A DNA stretch of 59,056 nucleotides from an uncultured Bacilli bacterium (GCA_947598285.1 CANQFE010000001.1:77705-136760), one strand, 5' to 3'; positions 14,107-21,231 are shown, numbered from the stretch's first letter. Notes: generated by a model from the sequence alone, not told the origin. Numbers and translations are program-made.

Positions 14107-14916
14107 ATGAGTAAAATATCTAATGCAGTAAAAGAAATGCAAGCTGATGCAGAACTTTGTAAAGATGAAATTGTAACAAACTTCATGGGTGGAGAGTCTT
14201 ATGTAATTAATCCACTTGATACATTAAAGATGGTTACTGCATCCTCAATCTTTGGTGAACCATCTTACTATAGAGATTCCAGAAATACAAGATCCGGTCT
14301 TTACACTATTCATAAACTTCTTAGAGGAGAAACAGTTCTTTCAAAAGAATACGAACTTAAGAAGACTGAAGATATAATGGAAGAAATCATAGACAAAGCT
14401 TTGAACTATGATTTTGGTGCAACGCTTGAATGGGCTTCCAGGCTTCGTAATGACTTTAATATGCGGTTAAATCCACAAGTTATTATGGTAAGAGCTGCGA
14501 TACATCCAAAGAGGGAAGAATGGACTAAGAATCATCCAGGCATGTTTTCTAAATACAACGAAAAAGTAATGTATAGAGCTGATGAGCCGATGTCCCAAAT
14601 GGCATATTACCTTTATATAAATAAAGGTAAGAAAAACAACATTCCTTCTATTATTAAACGTTCTTGGGCTAAGAAATTAAATAGTTTAACTCGTTATACA
14701 GTTGCTAAATATAAGAATCACGAGATTGGAATGATTAATGGTGTTAGATTATGTCATGCTCATTCAGATGTTCTTGATGAACTTATGAAAAAGGGGTCAA
14801 TAGAAGTTTTAGACGATTCTATGACCTGGGAAAGATATATTTCAGAACATGGCTCAAATAAAGAATCATGGGAATATGTTATTGATAGTATTTTTACGAA
14901 AGAATTCATAGAGTAA
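14107..14916 (+). CDS. Ro60/Rsr-like protein, N-terminal half of TROVE domain
   Basis: A 269-residue protein that matches the first half of the TROVE ring of Ro60: NPLDTLKMVTASSIFGEPSYYRDSR, then LEWASRLRNDFNMRLNPQVIMVRAA, YRADEPMSQM, IPSIIKRSWAKKLNSLTRY, VRLCHAHS and MTWERYISEHGSNKESW. Ro proteins are HEAT-repeat rings that bind misfolded RNAs and Y RNAs. This chain stops at a natural repeat boundary and the ring continues in the next gene, which has its own GGAGGAAC ribosome site. AAAGGATGAATTCTTAG precedes the ATG. Confidence 0.9.
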   Translation: MSKISNAVKEMQADAELCKDEIVTNFMGGESYVINPLDTLKMVTASSIFGEPSYYRDSRNTRSGLYTIHKLLRGETVLSKEYELKKTEDIMEEIIDKALNYDFGATLEWASRLRNDFNMRLNPQVIMVRAAIHPKREEWTKNHPGMFSKYNEKVMYRADEPMSQMAYYLYINKGKKNNIPSIIKRSWAKKLNSLTRYTVAKYKNHEIGMINGVRLCHAHSDVLDELMKKGSIEVLDDSMTWERYISEHGSNKESWEYVIDSIFTKEFIE

Positions 14917-14935
14917 CTTGGAGGAACATGTCGAT

Positions 14936-15859
14936 ATGGCTGCTTTTAAGTATGACGGGAAACTGTATGAAGCGTTCAATCACATGGCAATTCTTCGTAA
15001 TCTTAGGAATATTGCTACATATTGTGATTGGTGTCATGTAAATAAAGCTCTTAAAGCACTTAAGGCTGGAGTTATTAGTGGAAAACAATTTCCTTTTAGG
15101 TATTATACTGCAAGAAAAATGATTGAAAAGGCTAAAGATATTAACTTTAAACCTTTTATTCTTGATACTCTGAATGAGTGTATGGAAATTTCTATTGATA
15201 ATTTTCCTAGACTTAAAGGTAAAACGATGTGTTTATCAGATAATTCTGGTTCTGCTTGGGGAACATTTAATTCTGAATATGGTTCAGTAACTATTGCAGA
15301 AATTGACAATCTTTCAAGTGTTTTGACAGCTCGTTGTTCTGACGAAGGTTATGTTGGTAAATTTGGAGATAATCTTAAAATATTTTCGGTAACAAAAACG
15401 GACACAATTCTTATGCAAGCAAACGCAATTAATGCAAATCGTTATTCTGATGTTGGTGCATCAACGGAAGGTGGAATTTGGAAATTCTTCAGGGATGCTA
15501 TTAAAGATCACGATTATTACGATAATATCTTTATTTATTCTGATCAACAGGCTTGTCATGGAGATTTGTATGGCACGGAAACTGATTTTGATGAATATCG
15601 TGAATATTGTTATGGAACTAGACATCTTGGAAGACTAATTAGTAATTTAAATGTATTTAACCTTATCCAGGATTATCGTAAAAACGTAAATCCTAAAGTA
15701 AATGTATTTAGTATTCAAACAGCTGGTTATTCTAATGTGGTAATTCCTGAACAGGCTTATAGAACAAGTATTCTATATGGTTGGACGGGTAAAGAAGCTC
15801 AGTATGCAAAGACTATGATTAAATTGTGGGATGAGGTTGAAAGTCATCAAGGAACATAA
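14936..15859 (+). CDS. Ro60/Rsr-like protein, C-terminal half of TROVE plus vWA domain
   Basis: A 307-residue second half of the Ro protein. Residues 1-75 complete the HEAT-type ring (YEAFNHMAILRNLRNI...FPFRYYTARKMI). The rest is a von Willebrand A domain with a metal-binding DNSGS (DxSxS), a STEGG threonine loop and FIYSDQQ. The ATG at 14936 has GGAGG 11 nt upstream; the track start 14918 is inside that site. The stop of the first half and this start are 20 nt apart, so the two chains are co-translated and probably assemble into one ring. The structured RNA at 15969 follows directly. Confidence 0.9.
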   Translation: MAAFKYDGKLYEAFNHMAILRNLRNIATYCDWCHVNKALKALKAGVISGKQFPFRYYTARKMIEKAKDINFKPFILDTLNECMEISIDNFPRLKGKTMCLSDNSGSAWGTFNSEYGSVTIAEIDNLSSVLTARCSDEGYVGKFGDNLKIFSVTKTDTILMQANAINANRYSDVGASTEGGIWKFFRDAIKDHDYYDNIFIYSDQQACHGDLYGTETDFDEYREYCYGTRHLGRLISNLNVFNLIQDYRKNVNPKVNVFSIQTAGYSNVVIPEQAYRTSILYGWTGKEAQYAKTMIKLWDEVESHQGT

Positions 15860-15881
15860 TAAAATATGTTATTTTCGTAAC

Positions 15882-15942
15882 TGTTTCTCTTGGTTGAAAT
15901 TAGTAAGTTAAGTGAAACGAGAGAAACAAGTAGTTGTCTTTT
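15882..15942 (+). terminator. Hairpin after the Ro genes
   Basis: TGTTTCTCT and AGAGAAACA form a 9-bp stem over a 29-nt loop, followed by TTGTCTTTTT, which doubles as the U-run and as the -35 region of the next promoter. Confidence 0.5.
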
Positions 15943-15962
15943 TAAAATATCTACGTTATAAT
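15934..15962 (+). promoter_or_regulatory. Recurrent phage promoter, copy 8 (drives the ncRNA)
   Basis: TTGTCT, 17 bp, TATAAT. Predicted start is about 15969. No gene follows for about 500 bp, which makes it a dedicated RNA promoter. Confidence 0.85.
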
Positions 15963-15968
15963 ATATAT

Positions 15969-16440
15969 GTACGAAGCAGTAATATCGATTTCCTCAACGT
16001 AAATAAGAAGTACATATTTCGATATTAATAATTCTCGTGCATAAAAATATGCAATTCTGATGCAGATAATTGTCATACTTCATTTAAGTGAGATTAGGGG
16101 TTAATCTACATCGACAATTAGTAATTCTCAGAATTATATATATATCAAGCAATTATATATGATGCAGTATAAACAAATACTTCATAAGATGCATAAAAGT
16201 ACTCTAAGCACTTTTCTCCGAATACTGGTGTTGATGAGAATTAGTATAATTTGTTTATAATTATTCTTTTATATAATTGCTTGAGTAAGTGAAGTTGTGT
16301 ATACGTTCTTAAATTGAATATAAAATCTACCGCCTCTTTAATTAGGACAAATAAACAATAGCGCATTCACCTCCTTCCTTCCTTTCTTTTGTTTCCTTTA
16401 AGTCATTACGTATCTCCTTTTTGCGCGGCGGTATTTTTTT
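15969..16440 (+). ncRNA. Large structured RNA with anti-Shine-Dalgarno loop, downstream of Ro
   Basis: About 470 nt from promoter copy 8 to a terminator, with no ORF. Stems in order: TAATATCGA/TCGATATTA (15980/16019); TGCATA/TATGCA; AATTCTGA/TCAGAATT (16053/16128) enclosing TAATTGTC/GACAATTA and AGATTA/TAATCT; a 14-bp CAAGCAATTATATA/TATATAATTGCTTG (16146/16270) enclosing TATAAACAAAT/ATTTGTTTATA, ATACT/AGTAT and AAAAGT/ACTTTT. The 3' domain is closed by ACCGCC/GGCGGT and GCGC/GCGC, then T7. Its 58-nt loop (16365-16422) holds CACCTCCTT, CCTTCCTTTC and ATCTCCTTTTT, complements of ribosome sites. Y-RNA candidate or translation-regulating RNA; the family is unassigned. Confidence 0.65.
16329..16440 (+). 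terminator. Terminal stem of the ncRNA
   Basis: ACCGCC (16329) pairs with GGCGGT (16427) followed by ATTTTTTT. It acts as a long-loop terminator; the anti-Shine-Dalgarno stretch is in the loop. Confidence 0.55.
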
Positions 16441-16461
16441 ATTTTTTAATTGAGGTGAAGC

Positions 16462-17007
16462 ATGGTAATTGTTTTTGATATGGATGATGTTCTCGTAGAT
16501 CTTATAGAACCTTGGGTACAAGAATTAAATAGTAAATACGGAACGCATGTTAGTTGGAATGATATTACTCAATGGGATATGAAAATTGCATTTCCAACAC
16601 TAACCTGGGAACAGATATTTAGTGTTCTTTATGAACCCGAATTTTGGGATAAAGTTCAACCATATAAAGAAGCATTAGAATACCTACCAAAATTTTATAA
16701 GAAGCATAAAATTTACATAGCCACAGCAGCACATACAAAAACAATTGATGCAAAAATAAATAGATGTTTATATAAACATTTTCCTTTTCTAACGGAAGAT
16801 AATATTATTATGATTAGAGATAAATCATTATTGTGTTGTGATTGGATTATCGACGATAATCCGGAAAATTTATTGCTCAGCCCAGGACAAACTATTTGTA
16901 TTGATAAACCGTGGAATAGAAGTTATGAAAATCGTAAACAGACTTATTATGAATATAGAGTTAACAATTTAAAAGATGTATATAATATCATAGAAGGAGG
17001 TGAATAA
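16462..17007 (+). CDS. 5'(3')-deoxyribonucleotidase (HAD, NT5C type)
   Basis: A 181-residue HAD phosphatase with the nucleophile motif FDMDDVL (residues 4-10), ATAAHT as motif II and DDNPEN as the C-terminal acidic motif, matching NT5C-type deoxyribonucleotidases. It would dephosphorylate dNMPs and help balance nucleotide pools with the phage dUTPase and deaminase. The start has TTGAGGTGAAGC. It follows the ncRNA terminator, so its promoter is unclear; read-through is possible. Confidence 0.85.
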   Translation: MVIVFDMDDVLVDLIEPWVQELNSKYGTHVSWNDITQWDMKIAFPTLTWEQIFSVLYEPEFWDKVQPYKEALEYLPKFYKKHKIYIATAAHTKTIDAKINRCLYKHFPFLTEDNIIMIRDKSLLCCDWIIDDNPENLLLSPGQTICIDKPWNRSYENRKQTYYEYRVNNLKDVYNIIEGGE

Positions 17008-17230
17008 TACGCATAGAATTAAAGTAGTTGTAGACACACAAACTCAAATGGCGGAATTTGTTAATATTGCAACAAAGATTAAAGAGGAAGTTAACTTGGA
17101 GGACAATCATGGACATAGAGTTAATGCAAAGTCGTTGTTAGGATGTTTGTATTCACTTGAGTTTGATGAGATTTTCGTAACAAGTGACTATGACCAACTA
17201 AGTAATGATTTTCAAAAGTTTTTAGCATAA
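17000..17230 (+). CDS. HPr-like small protein with non-standard start
   Basis: Up to 76 residues with the HPr fold pattern: VNAKSLLGCLYSLEFDEIFV matches the conserved AKS(I/L)(L/M)G region. The phosphorylated His-Arg-Pro-Ala motif of real HPr is missing, so it is not a sugar-transport phosphocarrier; such HPr-like proteins of unknown role occur in Clostridia and their phages. There is no ATG. The GTG at 17000 lies inside the perfect AAGGAGG site and cannot be used easily; an in-frame ACG at 17009 has ideal spacing. Confidence 0.65.
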   Translation: MNNTHRIKVVVDTQTQMAEFVNIATKIKEEVNLEDNHGHRVNAKSLLGCLYSLEFDEIFVTSDYDQLSNDFQKFLA

Positions 17231-17249
17231 TAAGAAAGAGGATTATAAA

Positions 17250-17474
17250 ATGATTATACGTAATGATCAAGTAGAACATGTTTGGAGTGTTCAATACGAA
17301 ATTAACTTTTTTGAGTATTCCATATTCGTTCGTGGTACTGAGGATGAAATGCGTGCATATATGAAATCCGAAATGTCTTATATTGGTTCATATCATGCCC
17401 TTACGGAACGTGAAATTAAAGCCGTAAATGAACTTAAAGCAAAAATTTATATAGCTCCGGTTCTTAAATTATAA
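17250..17474 (+). CDS. Hypothetical protein
   Basis: A 74-residue alpha/beta protein, last gene of this operon, with AAGAGGATTATAAA before the ATG and a strong terminator right after. Not recognised. Confidence 0.65.
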   Translation: MIIRNDQVEHVWSVQYEINFFEYSIFVRGTEDEMRAYMKSEMSYIGSYHALTEREIKAVNELKAKIYIAPVLKL

Positions 17475-17503
17475 TCAACCAAAAGGTTGATTATTTTTTT
17501 TTT
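17473..17503 (+). terminator. Rho-independent terminator
   Basis: AATCAACC-AAAA-GGTTGATT followed by a run of T (ATTTTTTTTTT). It overlaps the stop codon end of the preceding gene. Confidence 0.9.
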
Positions 17504-17512
17504 GCTTTTTAG

Positions 17513-17541
17513 TTGAATTTTTAATAAATTGATATTATAAT
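17513..17541 (+). promoter_or_regulatory. Recurrent phage promoter, copy 9
   Basis: TTGAAT, 17 bp, TATAAT, directly after the terminator and 32 bp before the next gene. Confidence 0.85.
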
Positions 17542-17572
17542 AATAACATAAAGGGAAAAGGAAGGCTATATC

Positions 17573-17815
17573 ATGTCTAAGAAAAAGAAGAACATACTTG
17601 CCCATATCATTGATCCAAGTGAAATTTATATTTGTAACATGGTGGTTAAAGGGGAGGAAAGAGAAGAGAAGACAGAGGTAACTTTCCATCTCGATAAAGA
17701 ATGTAGAGGCTACGATATTATTCCTGTAAATGCCGACAAATACGAGTCCAAGTACTTCTATGCAGTTTACGTTGAATTTTTAATGTATCAAAATTATTTT
17801 GTGAAAAAGACGTAA
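17573..17815 (+). CDS. Hypothetical protein
   Basis: An 80-residue protein with a lysine-rich start (MSKKKKN) and acidic middle. Single-gene unit under promoter copy 9 with AAAAGGAAGGCTATATC as ribosome site. Not recognised. Confidence 0.65.
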   Translation: MSKKKKNILAHIIDPSEIYICNMVVKGEEREEKTEVTFHLDKECRGYDIIPVNADKYESKYFYAVYVEFLMYQNYFVKKT

Positions 17816-17831
17816 ATTCGAGCTATTTTAG

Positions 17832-17910
17832 TTGAATTTCTTTTAACCTAACGGGAAAGAAGTCCCCCGCCTCTATAGGCGGTGGGAGTATGTCACACAT
17901 ATATTATAAT
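17832..17910 (+). promoter_or_regulatory. Promoter split by a 50-bp insertion
   Basis: TAGTTGAATTTC with TTGAAT at 17832 and TATTATAAT with TATAAT at 17905 are the two halves of the recurrent promoter, here 67 bp apart. Removing 50 bp of the hairpin element between them restores the exact 17-bp spacer. Confidence 0.65.
17848..17897 (+). mobile_element. IS200/IS605-type right-end-like hairpin, copy 1
   Basis: CTAACGGGAAAGAAGT, then CCCCCGCC-TCTATA-GGCGGTGGG, then AGTATGTCAC. This GAAGTCCCCCGCC...GGCGGTGGGAGTATGTCA arrangement looks like the right end (omega-RNA hairpin) of TnpB-carrying IS605-family elements. It is preceded by TTAAC, as is copy 2. No transposase or TnpB gene is attached. Confidence 0.5.
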
Positions 17911-17941
17911 ATAAGTGTAATAAGGAAAGGAAGTACATAAT

Positions 17942-18106
17942 ATGAAGAAATTAAAAGTCATTGGAAAAGTTTTATGTGGACTAATTGTAACAATCTTAGG
18001 AGCATTGCTAATATGGTTCATTGCAAGTTACATTGATATCGTGTTACATAATCTAACAACGTGTGAATATGCAAGTTGGAATTTAATTCAAATGATTTTT
18101 AATTAA
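17942..18106 (+). CDS. Small single-pass membrane protein
   Basis: A 54-residue protein too short for the track: MKKLKVIGKVLCGLIVTILG begins it, with one hydrophobic helix (about residues 11-33) and a short outer tail with one Cys. The AAGGAAAGGAAGTACATA leader is a strong ribosome site. Function unknown; it could be a lysis, superinfection or envelope protein. Confidence 0.7.
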   Translation: MKKLKVIGKVLCGLIVTILGALLIWFIASYIDIVLHNLTTCEYASWNLIQMIFN

Positions 18107-18133
18107 ACTGTATTGAAAGGAAGGTACGTAGTA

Positions 18134-18409
18134 ATGACAAGACAGGAAGCAAAGGATTTTTTGAATAAAATTCAGACAGCGAGTCACATCATTCTTCATA
18201 GTGCAGTAGTTTTTTATGACGATCGGTTTTGTTCAACATATCAGCGGAACATACTCTCAACGGATTATTACGAAGTTCGTCATTGGCATGATGATGTAAT
18301 TAAGAAATGTAAAGAACTCAATCAGACTTTTGTATCATATATTGATGGTAAACTTGAAGAGTCCTTTGATGGATCTCTTGGTTCAGTAAGTAAATTATTT
18401 GAAGAATAA
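18134..18409 (+). CDS. Hypothetical protein
   Basis: A 91-residue helical protein starting MTRQEAKDFLNKIQ. The track TTG at 18113 is part of the leader; GAAAGGAAGGTACGTAGTA gives the real ATG at 18134. That leader is the best visible match to two blocks of the ncRNA loop (GAAAGGAAGG and TACGTA...AATGAC). Function unknown. Confidence 0.7.
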   Translation: MTRQEAKDFLNKIQTASHIILHSAVVFYDDRFCSTYQRNILSTDYYEVRHWHDDVIKKCKELNQTFVSYIDGKLEESFDGSLGSVSKLFEE

Positions 18410-18430
18410 ATAATTTAAAATATAAAGAAA

Positions 18431-18460
18431 GGAGGAGTTGTAAGTAGCTACAACTCCTCC
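18431..18460 (+). terminator. Perfect 12-bp hairpin before the RNA ligase gene
   Basis: GGAGGAGTTGTA-AGTAGC-TACAACTCCTCC has no T-run. Its 5' arm looks like a Shine-Dalgarno, so it could be a terminator, an RNA-processing site or a decoy. The ligase has its own free site at 18476. Confidence 0.5.
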
Positions 18461-18491
18461 AATATTTAAAAATGAAAGGAGAAATTATTTA

Positions 18492-19661
18492 ATGATTAAT
18501 TCGAAAGGAGAACGAGCTTTAGCATACATAACTACAATTGATGATATTGAACCCATTACAGGAGCTGATAATATTGAATTAGCACATATTGGGGGTTGGA
18601 GAGTTATTGTTAAAATTGGAGAATTTCAAAAAGGCGACAAAGGTGTTTATTTTGAAATTGATTCAAAAGTTCCGAAAGAAAAAAGGTTTGAATTTTTAGC
18701 AAAAAAAGACTATAAAATAAAAACAATGAAACTTTCTAAATTTGGAGTGGTATCTCAAGGTCTAGTAATGCCTTTAAATGTTTTTCCTGAATTAAAGGAT
18801 AAAGATGTCGGAGAAGATGTAACGCAGATTCTTAGAGTTAAATATTCAGTAGCGGAAGATAATGAACGTAAAAGTAATTCTAACCTTAATGTATATTATC
18901 AATTAATGAAAAATCGACATCCATTTATTTTCAAATTTAGATTCGTAAAGTGGTTAATGAAACGAGAGTGTGGAAGAAACCTTATATCTTTCTTCTTTGG
19001 AAAAAAGAAAGATAAACCTAAAGAATTTCCTACTTTTATATCTAAAACAGATGAAGAGAGAATTGAAAATATCCCCTGGAGACTAGACAATCATGAAAAA
19101 CCATGGGTAGTTACAGAAAAGTTAGATGGAACAAGTTGCACATATGTACTAAAAAGAATTAAGAAAAATAAGTATGAATTTTATGTATGCTCTAGAAATG
19201 TAAGGCAAAAAGATGAAACTCAAGCATGTTATCATGATCATAATATTTACTGGGATTTAGCATTTAAATATGATATTGAAAAACATTTAACTTGGTGGCT
19301 TGATAATCATGAAGATGATGAGTGGGTATGTATTCAAGGTGAAGGGGTAGGAAACGTACAAGGAAATCCTCTTAAACTTAAAGAAGACGATCTTTATATA
19401 TTTAATTTTATTACTTCTTCTAACGGCAGATTTGATTCTAATCTTGGTAAATCACTTGTAGCAAAATGGAACATGAAGTGGGTTCCTATTCTTGGTACCA
19501 GAACATTACCTTATACAATGGAGGAGATGAAGAGAATGGCAACTGGTGCGTCACAAGTAAATCCAGACGTGCTTAGAGAAGGACTTGTGTATAGAAGTAT
19601 TGATGGCATAGAAAGTTTTAAGAATGTAAGTAATGAATATTTATTAAAACATAATGCCTAA
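18492..19661 (+). CDS. RNA ligase, Rnl5/DraRnl-like
   Basis: A 389-residue ATP-dependent RNA ligase. An N-terminal OB-like domain (about residues 5-110, GDKGVYFEIDSKVP) precedes the nucleotidyltransferase domain, as in Deinococcus radiodurans RNA ligase. The nucleotidyl lysine is in EKLDGTS (about residue 210); YVCSRN, CIQGEGVG and REGLVYRS match motifs III, IV and V. It should seal RNA nicks with 3'-OH/5'-phosphate ends. With the kinase/HD and phosphoesterase at 2.4-4.0 kb it could complete an RNA repair pathway. GAAAGGAGAAATT precedes the ATG. Confidence 0.9.
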   Translation: MINSKGERALAYITTIDDIEPITGADNIELAHIGGWRVIVKIGEFQKGDKGVYFEIDSKVPKEKRFEFLAKKDYKIKTMKLSKFGVVSQGLVMPLNVFPELKDKDVGEDVTQILRVKYSVAEDNERKSNSNLNVYYQLMKNRHPFIFKFRFVKWLMKRECGRNLISFFFGKKKDKPKEFPTFISKTDEERIENIPWRLDNHEKPWVVTEKLDGTSCTYVLKRIKKNKYEFYVCSRNVRQKDETQACYHDHNIYWDLAFKYDIEKHLTWWLDNHEDDEWVCIQGEGVGNVQGNPLKLKEDDLYIFNFITSSNGRFDSNLGKSLVAKWNMKWVPILGTRTLPYTMEEMKRMATGASQVNPDVLREGLVYRSIDGIESFKNVSNEYLLKHNA

Positions 19662-19685
19662 TTTAGCTAATAGGAGAATGAGATT

Positions 19686-19958
19686 ATGACATTTGATAGA
19701 AAATCATATGGAAGAATTTTTGTGGCAAAAGAAGAAGATATACTCAAAGTAAAACAAATAATTAAAGAAATGGATGACTTTGAGTATACATATCTTCCGG
19801 AGGATTTCATTACTGTATTTTCAAGTGAGAACATGAAGGCAAAATATACACATAAATTCTGTGATCTAGATACACAAGAACTTACGAAACGTTGTTGGGA
19901 AAGGGGCATTTATATGTTTTGTTGGTATGGACGTATAACTGGATACGAGGATTTTTAA
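19686..19958 (+). CDS. Hypothetical protein
   Basis: A 90-residue protein with alternating strand/helix pattern and three cysteines; not recognised. It sits in the ligase operon with TAGGAGAATGAGATT upstream. Confidence 0.65.
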   Translation: MTFDRKSYGRIFVAKEEDILKVKQIIKEMDDFEYTYLPEDFITVFSSENMKAKYTHKFCDLDTQELTKRCWERGIYMFCWYGRITGYEDF

Positions 19959-19977
19959 AGGAGGCTTTTTATAATAC

Positions 19978-20448
19978 ATGAATGCTAAAAAAGAAGACAC
20001 GAAACTAATTGAAGAAAATAAAAAATTAGTTGAAGAATATCCATTTTTAATTCCTCGTAATAGATGGACGGATAATATAGATCCAGACTACAATTATAAT
20101 TACACAGAGTTGGATGCTGTTCCTAAAGGTTGGAAAAATATTGCACTTAATCTTTGTAAAGAACTAAAAAAAGAATTAGAAGCTGTAGGATATCTACACA
20201 AATATCGTATTTCACAAATTAAAGAAAAATATGGATATTTACGTTGGTATGATTTTTGTTGCACAAAAGAAGGGCATGATGTTATTGAAAAATATTGTGA
20301 ACAAACAAAGAAAGTGTGTATCAATTGTGGAAAATCAGCTAGGTGGATAACTACAGGTTGGATCGCCCCATATTGCAACGATTGTATTAAGAAAGTAAAT
20401 GAATCTTATGTAGACATTGATGAATACTATAAAGACGAAACAGCTTAA
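19978..20448 (+). CDS. Conserved phage protein with zinc-ribbon
   Basis: A 156-residue protein of a type frequent in Firmicute phages: PFLIPRNRWTD, a YTELDAVPKGW stretch, QIKEKYGYLRWY, then CINCG...YCNDC as a four-cysteine zinc ribbon. The molecular role is unknown. AAGGAGG lies upstream. Confidence 0.75.
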   Translation: MNAKKEDTKLIEENKKLVEEYPFLIPRNRWTDNIDPDYNYNYTELDAVPKGWKNIALNLCKELKKELEAVGYLHKYRISQIKEKYGYLRWYDFCCTKEGHDVIEKYCEQTKKVCINCGKSARWITTGWIAPYCNDCIKKVNESYVDIDEYYKDETA

Positions 20449-20472
20449 ACTTAGACATAAGGAGAATAAATA

Positions 20473-20892
20473 ATGATATTAAATGTAAAATTAGATGAAG
20501 GGGCAGTAATGCCTACAAAAGCACATGAGACAGATGCTGGATTTGATTTGTATTGTAGAAAATCAGTTTATATTCCTCCGGCTGGATCTTGCGTGTTTGA
20601 TACTGGAGTGCATATTGCAATTCCGGAAGGTTACGTAGGTTTCCTAAAATCGAAGAGTGGATTAAATGTAAACCATTGTATTCAAAGTGAAGGCGTTATT
20701 GATAGTGGTTATACGGGAAGTATTTTAGTAAAACTTTATAACCACAGCGATGTTATTCCATATATGGTTGAAAAAGGACAGAAGATTTCACAACTTGTAA
20801 TCTTACCAATTCTACAATGTAATCTTGTTGAAGTGAATACATTAGATTCCACTGAACGTGGCGATAAAGGGTTTGGGAGTAGTGGAAAATGA
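20473..20892 (+). CDS. dut: dUTP diphosphatase (dUTPase)
   Basis: A 139-residue trimeric-type dUTPase with all five motifs: DAGFDL, KSKSGL, GVIDSGYTG, GQKISQLV and the C-terminal RGDKGFGSSG. It hydrolyses dUTP to dUMP, keeping uracil out of DNA and supplying ThyX with substrate. AAGGAGAATAAATA precedes the ATG; its stop overlaps the next gene. Confidence 0.95.
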   Translation: MILNVKLDEGAVMPTKAHETDAGFDLYCRKSVYIPPAGSCVFDTGVHIAIPEGYVGFLKSKSGLNVNHCIQSEGVIDSGYTGSILVKLYNHSDVIPYMVEKGQKISQLVILPILQCNLVEVNTLDSTERGDKGFGSSGK

Positions 20893-21209
20893 GATTAAAT
20901 AAAAAAGAATTTTGTAGTGCAGTTAAATTATATCAGAGAATGTATGATGAAGAATCTTATATTATCGATGCATTAGGTATAGTACCGGAATGGAAACCAA
21001 GTGAGTGGTTAACTGCATACTATAATTTTCTTTCAGATATGTGTGATTTCGATGAAAACGAATATGAGAACCCTGGTGGAACAGCATTAGATTACTACTG
21101 TTTCGAACTTGATTTTGGTCGAAAATGGAGACCTGGAATGGTAACAGTAAATGGTTCGTATGTTAAATTGCAAACACCTGAAGATCTTTGGAGCTATTTA
21201 AATCTTTAA
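20889..21209 (+). CDS. Hypothetical protein
   Basis: A 106-residue acidic, Tyr/Trp-rich protein coupled to dut by an ATGA overlap. A conserved-looking phage protein of unknown role. It ends the operon before a strong terminator. Confidence 0.65.
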   Translation: MRLNKKEFCSAVKLYQRMYDEESYIIDALGIVPEWKPSEWLTAYYNFLSDMCDFDENEYENPGGTALDYYCFELDFGRKWRPGMVTVNGSYVKLQTPEDLWSYLNL

Positions 21210-21231
21210 TAATTTAATAAGTAAATTTAAT

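Noticed and set aside
14914-14940. Sequencing frameshift as the cause of the split Ro gene
   Set aside because: The first half ends with a natural stop, the second has its own GGAGG and ATG, and the join falls between helical repeats; a simple indel would not give this. It still deserves confirmation.
16206-16420. Minus-strand mini-ORFs with good ribosome sites within the ncRNA (ATG at about 16366 and 16404)
   Set aside because: On the minus strand GGAGGTGAATG and AAGGAGATACGTAATG look like starts, but give 33 and 2 codons, there is no minus promoter and every other gene is on the plus strand. I read them as the complement of anti-Shine-Dalgarno sequence.
17000-17230. Calling the HPr-like protein a true phosphocarrier HPr
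   Set aside because: The active His-Arg-Pro-Ala segment is absent.
17848-17897. Interpreting the CCCCCGCC...GGCGGTGGG hairpin as an ordinary terminator
   Set aside because: It lacks a T-run, lies between the halves of a promoter and has a second copy with the same flanks at 23112.
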